This document shows positions 1-7,590 of a stretch of DNA of 64,000 nt, in pieces (the stretch's first letter is position 1; every line of letters starts with the position of its first letter). Location: positions 6,174,951 to 6,238,950 of the forward strand of contig NZ_LFJC01000003.1 of the NCBI RefSeq assembly GCF_002776695.1. Reading direction: 5' to 3'. A model generated the notes under the pieces. The model saw only the letters and a program-made list of their open reading frames with translations, did not search any database and was not told the origin of the DNA. Position numbers and translations under genes: made by a program. This DNA is from Bradyrhizobium nitroreducens. Its GTDB lineage: Bacteria > Pseudomonadota > Alphaproteobacteria > Rhizobiales > Xanthobacteraceae.

Positions 1-130
1 TTTTGGCCTCCCTCACCGCTCGAATTGACGATGCCGTCCACCCGGTTGGGCTCGCGCACATCTTCGAACGACTTGACCGTGGCAACGACGGCCAGGACCA
101 CACGGTTTTGCCGTACGCACGGCCCGCCAT
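1..130 (-). other. Possible 5' part of a hypothetical ORF, cut by the window edge
   Basis: On the minus strand an ATG at 128-130 opens a frame that stays open to base 1. It encodes about 43 residues, including the phrase AYGKTVWSWPSL. I recall this phrase from many short hypothetical ORFs scattered in Bradyrhizobium genomes, where it may mark a dispersed repeat rather than a protein. No ribosome binding site or domain supports real translation. Confidence 0.25.
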
Positions 131-424
131 GTCGCCGCAGTATTCCCGGCCCTGTCGACGAAGCCGGAAACTTACAGACGAGACGAAACCTAGCAGCGCC
201 GTCGTCCGCACGCGGTTACGGGCTCACAGGGACTACCCGCCCTGCCCGCACCTCTCGTGCCGACGCTGCCGCGTCCACCGCAAGCCCGGCTCGCGAACAA
301 GACGACCACAAGTCGCCCCTCTTGGTGAGCCGGGATGAGCGACACATACGACAAAACCGAATTTCGGTAAAGCGGAATATTTTTGCGGCAGCGGATTGAC
401 AGAGGGCGACACAGGCACGGCGCC
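131..424. other. Intergenic stretch without a supported gene
   Basis: Several overlapping frames are open here on both strands, but none has a recognisable domain, a good ribosome binding site or codon usage like the neighbours. I see no tRNA or other RNA gene. A short AT-rich patch near 355-385 could carry a promoter, but nothing fixes its direction. Confidence 0.4.
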
Positions 425-512
425 GTAGCCCGGATGGAGCGCAGCGCAATCCGGGACGGTGCGAGATGCCGTGCGAGCGACCCCGGATTGCGCTTCGCTC
501 CATCCGGGCTAC
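425..512. repeat. Palindromic intergenic repeat (GTAGCCCGGAT family)
   Basis: Two inverted arms face each other, 425-455 starting GTAGCCCGGATGGAGCGCAG and 481-512 ending GCTCCATCCGGGCTAC. Together they can fold into a long hairpin. A second member lies at 45397-45485. The element sits just downstream of the stop of the minus-strand TolA-like gene, where it could also act as a transcription barrier. Confidence 0.85.
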
Positions 513-526
513 CCCGACCAGGAGAG

Positions 527-1483
527 CTAGCCTCCGAAATCCCGCGGACTGAACGGCAGGTCCATCACCTTCCATTCCTCGTACAGATTGGGCGGCAGCA
601 TCTTGTAAGGCTGGCAGCCCTGGATCGCGCTCATGGCGGACTTCACGAGGGCCACGCCCTTGGCGGACGGCGGGGCCTCGATCAGGATCGGCTCGCGCGC
701 CAGCGTGCCGTCGGTCGCGAACACCGTGCGCAGCTTGATGTGAACGTTGTCGGTCGGGCTGAGGCCCGCCGGCAATTTCGCACAGCCCCGCAAATGACGG
801 CGCAGCTCGGCGACGATCTCGGCCGGCAGCTTGGCTGCGATCGAATCCTTGGCGTCGCCGCCATCGTCCTTGGGGGCGTCTTTCGGCAGCGGCGCCGGCA
901 ATTCCGGCGGCAGGCCGAGCATGACGCCATACTTGACGGTGACGTCAGGCTGCGGCGCCTGATAGGCTGGCGGCGGCGCGGACTGTGGCGGCGGTTGCTG
1001 TGCCTGCGGCTGCGGCGGTTGCGGCATCGCCTGAGGCTGGGGTTCCGGCGGCGGCTGTTGCGGTGGAGGTTGTTGTGGTGGAGGCTGTTGCGGCTGTGCG
1101 TTGGCCTCGCGCGGCTTCGGCGGGGGTTGCGGCTGGGGCTGTTGCTGCGCGGGCCGTTGCGGTTCGGGAGAAGGCTGCGGTGACGGCGCCTGCTGCTTGG
1201 CCGCAGACTTCGACGCCTCCGGTGCCTTGTCGGTGAAATCCAGCTTCGGCAGCTTCAGCTCGGGCTCCGGCGGTTTCTCCTTCGCCTCCTCCTGAGCTTT
1301 CTCCTCCGCCTTGGCCACCTCCTGCTTCACCTGCTCCGGCGTGACGATATCGACCGTCACAGTCTCCGGCTGCTGGGTGCGAAACGGATGGACTTCGCTG
1401 ATCACGATGATCAGCGCCACCAGCGTCAGATGCGCGAGCGCCGACGCCGCAATGTCCGTCCGTATGAAGGTCCGCAGTTCCAT
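527..1483 (-). CDS. TolA/TonB-like envelope protein, TolA paralogue
   Basis: A 318-residue protein with one N-terminal membrane segment (about residues 11-29), a short KAEEKAQEEAKEK-type charged stretch, a Pro/Gln-rich linker (about 95-180) and a folded C-terminal domain (about 210-318). The C-terminal domain resembles that of TolA at 14295-15254: DGTLAREPI matches DGSLASEPI, and LYEEWKVMDLPF matches QYESWKLIPMTF, each preceded by a shared Cys-containing GCQPY/QCQVY segment. The N-terminal regions also correspond. It is therefore probably an inner-membrane protein that spans the periplasm like TolA. No tolQ/tolR or exbB/exbD lies next to it. Its partner and outer-membrane target are unknown. 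Confidence 0.75.
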   Translation of the reverse strand: MELRTFIRTDIAASALAHLTLVALIIVISEVHPFRTQQPETVTVDIVTPEQVKQEVAKAEEKAQEEAKEKPPEPELKLPKLDFTDKAPEASKSAAKQQAPSPQPSPEPQRPAQQQPQPQPPPKPREANAQPQQPPPQQPPPQQPPPEPQPQAMPQPPQPQAQQPPPQSAPPPAYQAPQPDVTVKYGVMLGLPPELPAPLPKDAPKDDGGDAKDSIAAKLPAEIVAELRRHLRGCAKLPAGLSPTDNVHIKLRTVFATDGTLAREPILIEAPPSAKGVALVKSAMSAIQGCQPYKMLPPNLYEEWKVMDLPFSPRDFGG

Positions 1484-1532
1484 CGTTCGATCTTGGATTT
1501 CCGCCCTGCTGTTAGCATACCGCGGTCTCCCC

Positions 1533-2351
1533 TCAATCCCATTTCGGGGCGAAGCCGAAATCGGTCAGACGGCCCTTCGGATTGGCGAGCGCGGCGATCT
1601 GGCTCATCTCGTCCGCCGACAGCTCGAAATCGAAGATCTCGATGTTTTCGGACAGCCGCTCGATGCGCGAGGTGCGCGGGATCGCAGCAACATTCTGTTG
1701 CACCAGCCAGCGCAGGCAGATCTGGGCCGGCGACTTGTGGTGGGTGCGCCCGATCTCGGCCAGCGTCTGGTCGGTCTTGATGCGCCCCTTGGCGATCGGG
1801 CTGTAGGCGACGAGCGCAAGGCCGTGCTGGTCGCAGGCCGCCCTCACCTTCGTCTGGTCGAGATAAGGGTGATATTCGACCTGGTTGCAGACGAGCGGCT
1901 CCGGCGACAGCGCCACCGCCTGCTCGAGCAACGCCACCGTGAAATTGGAGACGCCGATGTGGCGGGTCAGCCCCATCGTCTTCGCATGCGACAACGCGCC
2001 CAGCGTTTCCGCCAGCGGCACGTGCGGGTTGGGCCAGTGCAGCAGCAACAGATCGACGCTCGGAAGCCGCAGGCGAGCCAGGCTCTCCTTGACCGAGCGC
2101 TCGAGATCGTGGGGCGCGAAATGGTTGGTCCAGACCTTGGTGGTGAGGAACACGTCGTCGCGGCGCACGCCCGAGGAGCGCAGGCCGTCGCCGATCTCGC
2201 GCTCATTGTCGTAGACCTGCGCGGTATCGATGTGGCGGTAGCCGAGCCGCAGCGCCTGCTCGACCACGCGCGCGGCGGGCCTTCCGCTCAGCTCCCAGGT
2301 CCCGAGCCCGATCGCCGGAATTCTTGCGCCATTGGCCTCGACGAACAGCAT
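1533..2351 (-). CDS. Aldo/keto reductase (2,5-diketogluconate reductase type)
   Basis: A 272-residue NADPH-dependent aldo/keto reductase of the short bacterial AKR5-like type, predicted cytoplasmic. The catalytic tetrad is visible as Asp42 and Tyr47 in HIDTAQVYDNE, Lys72 in LTTKVW and His105 in LLLLHWPNP. The later VEYHPYLDQ and GVSNF motifs are also typical. I chose the ATG at 2349-2351 because the protein then begins with the strand seen in the family (MLFVEANGARIPAIGLGTWE) and GAGGAG lies a few bases upstream. A longer in-frame start at 2453 would add 34 atypical residues. The substrate cannot be inferred; small carbonyl compounds are likely. Confidence 0.9.
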   Translation of the reverse strand: MLFVEANGARIPAIGLGTWELSGRPAARVVEQALRLGYRHIDTAQVYDNEREIGDGLRSSGVRRDDVFLTTKVWTNHFAPHDLERSVKESLARLRLPSVDLLLLHWPNPHVPLAETLGALSHAKTMGLTRHIGVSNFTVALLEQAVALSPEPLVCNQVEYHPYLDQTKVRAACDQHGLALVAYSPIAKGRIKTDQTLAEIGRTHHKSPAQICLRWLVQQNVAAIPRTSRIERLSENIEIFDFELSADEMSQIAALANPKGRLTDFGFAPKWD

Positions 2352-2484
2352 GAGGACTCCTCTTCCGTTGCGGCAGCCCCTGACGTCATTATGGACCCCG
2401 CCCGCGACACTGCCAACGGACGCAGCGGCGATCCGGCCGGATATTCGGCGCAAGACTAACGGGAGGTGTGCGCCAGGGCTGCCG

Positions 2485-2802
2485 TCAGGCTTTGGCGAGC
2501 GCCTGGAATACCGTGTCCGGGGCGTGCGCGATCACCGCGAGCAGCGCGCGGGCCGGACCTCGCGGAGCACGCTTGCCCTGCTCCCAGTTGCGGATGGTCT
2601 CGACGGGAACGCCGAGCTTGGCGGCAAACTCCATCTGGGTCAGGCAGGCGCGGCGGCGCAGATCGCGCACGGCGAGCGAGCCAGCCTCGGCCGGCGGGTT
2701 TGCGATCGCGGGCTGCTCCGGTGACGGTTGGACCGGAAACTCCTGCCCGTCCCGTACCTCGACGATCCGTCCGTCCGCCTTTAATCGCACACGCATGCCC
2801 AT
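2485..2802 (-). CDS. HTH protein of the HigA/NadS antitoxin-like type
   Basis: A 105-residue protein with a variable N-terminal half and an XRE-type helix-turn-helix in the C-terminal half: QMEFAAKLGVPVETIRNWEQG, followed by KRAPRGPARALLAVIAHAPD. The WEQG...P.GPA..LL pattern is characteristic of NadS/HigA/MqsA-C-type antitoxins and of solitary regulators derived from them. No toxin gene is adjacent: repeats lie upstream (2803-3165) and the reductase is downstream. It may be an orphan antitoxin or a stand-alone regulator. A second in-frame ATG at 2796 is an alternative start. Confidence 0.75.
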   Translation of the reverse strand: MGMRVRLKADGRIVEVRDGQEFPVQPSPEQPAIANPPAEAGSLAVRDLRRRACLTQMEFAAKLGVPVETIRNWEQGKRAPRGPARALLAVIAHAPDTVFQALAKA

Positions 2803-2852
2803 TCCCCCAAGCGCGGGCGATGATGCGGCAGGTCGCTTAAGTTCGGATTAAA

Positions 2853-2997
2853 GATGGTCTCGTGCCCCGGACGCTGCGCAGCACGAAGTGATGCGCTGCA
2901 GAGCCGGGGCCCATCTCGCCGCGGAGTACGCCGCCTTCTGGGTCCCGGTTCTGCGCAGCAGCGCTCCGCGCCGCAGCGCGCCCGGGACACGAGAGTG
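2853..2997. repeat. Large imperfect palindromic intergenic repeat
   Basis: The outer arms CTCGTGCCCCGG (2859-2870) and CCGGGACACGAG (2982-2993) are inverted copies with one mismatch. The inside is GC-rich, with further matching pieces such as CTGCGCAGC. I recognise this type from rhizobial intergenic regions. Short open frames crossing it are not credible genes. Confidence 0.7.
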
Positions 2998-3022
2998 AGG
3001 GCGCCCGCGCTGCCTACCATCA

Positions 3023-3135
3023 TCATTGCGAGCGCAGCGACTTGTCCGCCGAAGCCTTGGCGAAGGCGGAAGCAATCGAGGATCCCTCCACGGCGGCACT
3101 CTGGATTGCTCCGTCGCAAGAGCTTCTCGCAATGA
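3023..3135. repeat. Palindromic-ended repeat (TCATTGCGAG ... CTCGCAATGA)
   Basis: The outer arms TCATTGCGAG (3023-3032) and CTCGCAATGA (3126-3135) are perfect inverted copies 93 bases apart. The interior contains GCGAAGCAATCC-like text typical of a dispersed Bradyrhizobium element. It directly follows the previous repeat and precedes the mgtE stop, so the whole 2803-3165 gap is repeat material. Confidence 0.75.
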
Positions 3136-3165
3136 CGTGGAGAGAGCCCGAGCCCACACCGCCCG

Positions 3166-4587
3166 CTACCTCAGCCCGAACCACAGCGTCGCGATGCCGA
3201 GGAAAGAGAAGAAGCCGACGACGTCGGTCACCGTGGTCACGAACGTTCCCGACGCCACCGCCGGGTCGGCCCTGACGCGTTCGAGCGCCATCGGGATCAG
3301 GATGCCGCCAAGCGCGCCTGCGACGAGGTTGCAGATGATCGCCAGCCCGATGACGATGCCGAGGCCGGGTATCTTGAACCAGGCCACCGCCGCGATCCCC
3401 GTGATCACCGCGAAGGCGAGACCGTTGACGAGACCGACCAGCGCCTCGCGCATCACCACGCGCCAGGCGTTGGACGAGCCGAGCTCGCGGGTCGCCAGCG
3501 CCCGCACCGCCACCGTCATGGTCTGGGTGGCGGCATTGCCGCCCTGGCTCGCGACGATCGGCGCCAGCACGGCGAGCGCGACCATCTTCTCCAGCTGGCC
3601 CTCGAACAGGCCGAGCACCGAGGAGGCCAGGAAGGCGGTGGCGAGATTGACCAGCAGCCAGTTGAACCGCGCGCGCGCAATGGTGAAGACGGTGTCGGAG
3701 AGCTCCTCGTCGCTGGTGACGCCGCCGAGCGCCTTGAGATCCTCGTCCGCCTCCTCCTCGATGACGTCGACGACGTCGTCGACGGTGATGACGCCGACGA
3801 GGCGGTCCTGGGTGTCGAGCACCGGTGCCGCGACCAGGTTGTACTTGCCGAACATGCGCGCGACTTCCTCCTGGTCCTCCAGGACGGAGACGCGGCGGCG
3901 GTCCTCGTCGGTCAATTCAGTGAGCGGCACCGGGCGGCGGGCGCGGAGCAGGACATCGAGCGAGACCGCGCCCTGCCAATGCTGATCCTTGTCGACGACG
4001 TAGATCTCGTAGAAGCGGTCCGGCAGATCCGGCGTCTCGCGCATATAGTCGATCGCCTGCCCCACGGTGAAATCCTGGGGTACCGCGATGAACTCGGTCT
4101 GCATCCGCCGGCCGGCCGAATTCTCGGGATACAGCAGGCTGCGCTCGAGCGCGACGCGCTCCTTGAGCGGCAGCTTTTCGAGGATCTCCTCCTGCTCGGC
4201 CTCGTCGAGGGTTTCCAGCAGCTCGACCGCGTCGTCGGATTCGAGCTCGCGGACGCCCTCGGCGACCGTCTCCGGCGGCAGCTCGTCCAGGATCTCCTCG
4301 CGGACGCCCTCGTCGACCTCGTTCAGCGCGGAGAAGTCGAAATCGGCCCCGGTCAGCTCGACCAGGCGGACGCGGTCGTCGGGCTCCAGGGCGCCGATGA
4401 GATCGCCGAGATCGGCCTCGTGCAGCTCGGCGACGCAGGCGCGCAGCGATGCGCTGTCGCCGGCCTCGATCGCACGGGCGATCTCCTCGACGAATTCATG
4501 ACGAATTTCGCCGTCTTCATTGCGCATCGGCACGTGGTCGAGTACCGAATCCGCGGCGGATCGGGCAACGTCCATATGTTCATCCAT
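3166..4587 (-). CDS. mgtE: Magnesium transporter MgtE
   Basis: A 473-residue MgtE-family Mg2+ channel/transporter of the inner membrane. In order it has an acidic helical MgtE_N domain (about residues 30-140, with AELHEADLGDLIGALEPDD), two CBS domains (about 150-285, including GVITVDDVVDVIEEEADED) and a five-segment membrane domain (about 300-473, with the conserved PIVASQGGNAATQT segment). In the family the cytoplasmic domains sense Mg2+ and gate the pore. The start at 4587 (MDEHMDVARS) was chosen because the longer frame to 4677 overlaps the divergent deacetylase gene and adds unlike sequence. No M-box riboswitch is visible upstream. Confidence 0.95.
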   Translation of the reverse strand: MDEHMDVARSAADSVLDHVPMRNEDGEIRHEFVEEIARAIEAGDSASLRACVAELHEADLGDLIGALEPDDRVRLVELTGADFDFSALNEVDEGVREEILDELPPETVAEGVRELESDDAVELLETLDEAEQEEILEKLPLKERVALERSLLYPENSAGRRMQTEFIAVPQDFTVGQAIDYMRETPDLPDRFYEIYVVDKDQHWQGAVSLDVLLRARRPVPLTELTDEDRRRVSVLEDQEEVARMFGKYNLVAAPVLDTQDRLVGVITVDDVVDVIEEEADEDLKALGGVTSDEELSDTVFTIARARFNWLLVNLATAFLASSVLGLFEGQLEKMVALAVLAPIVASQGGNAATQTMTVAVRALATRELGSSNAWRVVMREALVGLVNGLAFAVITGIAAVAWFKIPGLGIVIGLAIICNLVAGALGGILIPMALERVRADPAVASGTFVTTVTDVVGFFSFLGIATLWFGLR

Positions 4588-4670
4588 GGCGCGCCTCGCC
4601 GTTTGACAGGTTGGAACGGGTGGTGTGAGCTGATTGTTCAGGCAATACCCACAAGGCAAAGCCGAGCGCA

Positions 4671-5477
4671 ATGACAAAGATGCCGCGACTGAGGTGGACC
4701 TCGACCATGGCGGGCGTGCTCGCCGCGACCGTCATCGGCAGCGCCGCGGCGGAGGCCGCCGAGTGCCCGCGCAAGGACGCGCTCGGCACCTCGCGCGTCC
4801 TCAGCGTCGATCCCAAGAGCCATCCACGCGTCGGCCTGAAGAGCTTTCCGCAGACGCTGCCGCTGGCCGATCACGAGGTCGTACTGACCTTCGACGACGG
4901 ACCGACCCCGCCGACGACGTCGAAGGTGCTGGCCGCGCTGGCGCAGGAATGCGTGCGAGCAACCTTCTTCCTGATCGGCCAGCACGCCTCCGAGCATCCC
5001 GACATGGTCAAACGCATCGCCCGCGAGGGCCACACCGTCGGCCATCACTCCTACTCGCATCCGCTCATGGGGCATATTTCGTTCGAGAAGGCCATGGCCG
5101 ACATCGACCGGGGCATTGCCGCAGACGAGATGGCGCTGCGCGGAACCTCGACGACGACGCCCTCGACGCCGTTCTTCCGCTTCCCCTATTTCGAGTCGAC
5201 ACAAGCGCAGCTCGACCTGCTCCAGTCGCGCGGCATCGTGGTGTTCGGGGCCGATCTATGGGCCAGCGACTGGGAGGAGATGACGCCGGAGCAGCAATTG
5301 AAACTCGTCACCGAGCGCCTCGCCGCGAGCGGCAAGGGCATCATCCTCTTCCACGACAACAAGGCGCGCACGGCCGCAATGATGCCGGCCTTCCTGCGAT
5401 ATTTGCGGGAGAACGGCTACCGGATCGTCCACATCGTACCGTTGGGCACGTCACAGAAGAACGCCGACGGGCGCTGA
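4671..5477 (+). CDS. Secreted polysaccharide deacetylase (NodB homology)
   Basis: A 268-residue carbohydrate esterase family 4 protein with an N-terminal signal peptide (hydrophobic stretch about residues 12-30, cleaved near AEAA-EC). NodB motifs are intact: LTFDDGP (about 72-78), the metal-binding HSYSH (126-130), RFPYF, the tryptophan-containing DLWASDW and the terminal ILFHD. Known members remove N- or O-acetyl groups from chitin-like polymers, peptidoglycan or exopolysaccharide. This one should act in the periplasm or outside. It is divergent from mgtE and about 180 bases upstream of a paralogue in the same direction. An alternative ATG lies nine bases downstream. Confidence 0.9.
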   Translation: MTKMPRLRWTSTMAGVLAATVIGSAAAEAAECPRKDALGTSRVLSVDPKSHPRVGLKSFPQTLPLADHEVVLTFDDGPTPPTTSKVLAALAQECVRATFFLIGQHASEHPDMVKRIAREGHTVGHHSYSHPLMGHISFEKAMADIDRGIAADEMALRGTSTTTPSTPFFRFPYFESTQAQLDLLQSRGIVVFGADLWASDWEEMTPEQQLKLVTERLAASGKGIILFHDNKARTAAMMPAFLRYLRENGYRIVHIVPLGTSQKNADGR

Positions 5478-5656
5478 TGCCGGAATGTCACGCCGGCGCA
5501 AAATGGGGTGATCTGGGACCTATTAACACTCTGTTCATGCTACGCCCTGCAAATGGACGGGGAGTTTGTATCGGGAAGGGCTTTTGGCGCCTGAACCGTT
5601 TCCCGATGTCTCCGACCTACTATGGCGGCAATCGCATATGAGGGCAGACCGGGTTC

Positions 5657-6934
5657 ATGATCGGAAGTAGCGTTGTTTTGCGGACGCGATCGTGGATCGT
5701 CCTTTGCCTCGGTGGTTTCCTCGGATGTTCGGCCCTGGGAGCGCCGGCAGCGCTCGCGGCCGACTGTCCCGGCCATCCCGACGCGCTCGGGACCTCCCGC
5801 ACCCTCGTGGTCGATCCGCACGAGCACCCGCGGATCGGCACCATGCAGTACCGCGAGACGCTGCCGCTGAAGGACCATGAAGTGGTCCTCACCTTCGACG
5901 ACGGTCCGCTGCCGAAATATTCCAACCAGGTCCTCAAGATACTCGACGACGAGTGCATCAAGGCGACCTTCTTCATCATCGGCAGCCAGGCCAAGGCGAA
6001 CCCGGAAGGCGTGCGCAAGCTGGTGGCGGCGGGACACACCGTCGGCACCCACAGCATGAACCATCCGCTGACCTTCGACCGGATGCCGGTCGAGAAATTC
6101 GAGCCCGAGATCAACGGTGGCATCGAGTGGACTTCGGCCGCGATGACCGATCCGTCCAAGCTGGCGCCGTTCTTCCGCATCCCCGGCCTGATGCGCGCCG
6201 AGGGCGTCGAGAACTATCTGATCTCGCGCGGCATCCAGGTCTGGAGCGCCGATTTCCCGGCCGACGACTGGCGCCATGTGTCGTCCGACCGCGTCTACCA
6301 GCTTGCGATCCAGCGGCTGGAGGCCAAGGGCAAGGGCATCTTGCTGCTGCACGACATCCAGGCGCGGACGGTCGCGGCGTTGCCGAAGATCATCCGCGAC
6401 CTCAAGGCACGCGGCTACCGCATCGTGCATGTGGTACCGGCGACCGCCGACCGGCCGGCGACGCCGACCACACAGGTCGAGTGGCTGCTGCATCCGCCGA
6501 CCGAGACCGTGCCGATCGCGCGCTGGCCGCGTGTCCCGAACTTCGTGTTCACGCAGACCAGGACACTTCCGGCACCCTCGCTCGCCGACCTCAATGCGCA
6601 GACCGAGCATCAGCCGCTGCTGCCACGCCGGACCAAGGGACAGATGGATATCGCATCCACCCTGCCCGTGCCCGGCCGCGCGCTGTTTGCGATTCCGGAA
6701 GGCTCGGTCGATGTGCTGCTGTCGACGACGCTGTCGCGGCGGGCCGCGACGCGGCTGGCGATGGCGGCGGAGACGCCGCATGCAGCCAAGGGGGCCAAGG
6801 GCAAGCTCGCACGCGACAAGACGGCCAAGCCGCACACTGCGCATGCGGCGCCTGCCGCGCCGAAGCATGCCGCGCAGGTCAAGAGCGGCACGCCCCGCCC
6901 GACCCGTGTCGCCAGTCTGAAGAAGCGCGCCTAG
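5657..6934 (+). CDS. Secreted polysaccharide deacetylase with basic C-terminal tail
   Basis: A 425-residue NodB-homology protein, paralogous to its upstream neighbour; both share the mature N-terminal pattern DALGTSR.L.VDP..HPR.G. It has a signal peptide (about residues 11-35), TFDDGP (79-84), HSMNH (132-136), a changed third motif RIPGL in place of the usual RxPYG/RFPYF, and LLLHD. It carries about 150 extra C-terminal residues ending in a Lys/Ala/Pro-rich stretch (about 370-425), which could bind an acidic wall or surface polymer. That is inference. The stop codon lies inside a perfect palindrome. Confidence 0.88.
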   Translation: MIGSSVVLRTRSWIVLCLGGFLGCSALGAPAALAADCPGHPDALGTSRTLVVDPHEHPRIGTMQYRETLPLKDHEVVLTFDDGPLPKYSNQVLKILDDECIKATFFIIGSQAKANPEGVRKLVAAGHTVGTHSMNHPLTFDRMPVEKFEPEINGGIEWTSAAMTDPSKLAPFFRIPGLMRAEGVENYLISRGIQVWSADFPADDWRHVSSDRVYQLAIQRLEAKGKGILLLHDIQARTVAALPKIIRDLKARGYRIVHVVPATADRPATPTTQVEWLLHPPTETVPIARWPRVPNFVFTQTRTLPAPSLADLNAQTEHQPLLPRRTKGQMDIASTLPVPGRALFAIPEGSVDVLLSTTLSRRAATRLAMAAETPHAAKGAKGKLARDKTAKPHTAHAAPAAPKHAAQVKSGTPRPTRVASLKKRA

Positions 6935-7034
6935 AGCTTCGGTTCTGATTGAATCAGAACCGAAGCTCTAGATTCTTGTTTTGACGCGTTTTCTTCACGC
7001 GAACCGGTGTCCACTTCGCTCGAAAACGCTCTAG
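6931..7034. repeat. Compound palindromic repeat with perfect 20-base arms
   Basis: Arms 6931-6950 (CTAGAGCTTCGGTTCTGATT) and 6952-6971 are perfect inverted copies around a single G. The following bases 6972-7034 (ACGCGAACCGGTGTCCACTT inside, ending GAAAACGCTCTAG) match the classic rhizobial repeat I know from Bradyrhizobium intergenic DNA. The first arm contains the deacetylase stop codon, so the hairpin could protect or end that mRNA. Confidence 0.85.
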
Positions 7035-7090
7035 CCAGAATGACCGCGATGAGCTCGCGGCCGTCTACGTATCACCAAAGGAGAGAACCG

Positions 7091-7456
7091 ATGAGCACCG
7101 AGCACAAATTCCTCGCCGTCTATCTTGGCAGCACGAGCGGCGAAAAGATGAAGGCCTGGCATGCGATGCCAGAGGCCGAACGGAAGGCAAGGGAGCGGGA
7201 GGGCATGGCCGCCTGGCACGGCTGGGTCGAGAAGCACCGGGATGTCATCGTCGAGCTGGGCGGCCCGCTCGGCAAGACCCGCAGGATCGACGGAAGCGGC
7301 ATCACCGAGATCAGCAATGCCCTGACCGGCTTCACGGTGGTGCGGGCCGCCTCGCAGGAGGAAGCCGCAAAACTGTTCGAGAACCATCCGCATTTTGCGA
7401 TCTTCCCGGGCGAAGCGATCGAGGTCATGCCCGTGCTGCCGATTCCACAGATGTAA
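7091..7456 (+). CDS. YCII-related small protein
   Basis: A 121-residue soluble protein that begins MSTEHKFLAVYLG and has the dimeric ferredoxin-like pattern of YCII/DGPF-type proteins: an opening beta strand, then GGPLG..., ALTGFTVVRAASQEEAAKLFENHPHF, then EVMPVLPI. Similar proteins are often annotated as YCII-related or hypothetical and have no proven reaction. The start is supported by AAAGGAGAG six bases before the ATG at 7091. An upstream in-frame start at 7007 falls in the repeat and is rejected. It stands alone between the repeat and the divergently unrelated TetR gene. Confidence 0.75.
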   Translation: MSTEHKFLAVYLGSTSGEKMKAWHAMPEAERKAREREGMAAWHGWVEKHRDVIVELGGPLGKTRRIDGSGITEISNALTGFTVVRAASQEEAAKLFENHPHFAIFPGEAIEVMPVLPIPQM

Positions 7457-7563
7457 GTCTCCGTGTCGTCCTTCCGGGCGGCGGTTTGATGAGCCGCCTC
7501 GGAATGACCGCGGAGAATATGGGGTTAATCACGCCCGATTCCGGCTAGTGACCTTCGCCGCCG

Positions 7564-7590
7564 GCTCATGTAAAGATCGTTCACATGAGC
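7564..7590. promoter_or_regulatory. Palindrome over the start codon of the TetR gene, probable autoregulatory operator
   Basis: GCTCATGT at 7564-7571 and ACATGAGC at 7583-7590 are perfect inverted arms around the TetR start ATG (7585-7587). Within it, ATGTAAA-N5-TTCACAT (7568-7586) has the same 19-base layout as the site at 8393-8411. A TetR repressor binding here would block its own transcription or translation start. Confidence 0.6.

Noticed and set aside
1..424. Possible tRNA or small stable RNA at the window start
   Set aside because: I could not fit a cloverleaf, a T-loop motif or a known small-RNA consensus.
2848..3159. Short open frames in the repeats before mgtE
   Set aside because: They translate palindromic repeat DNA on both strands, without domains.
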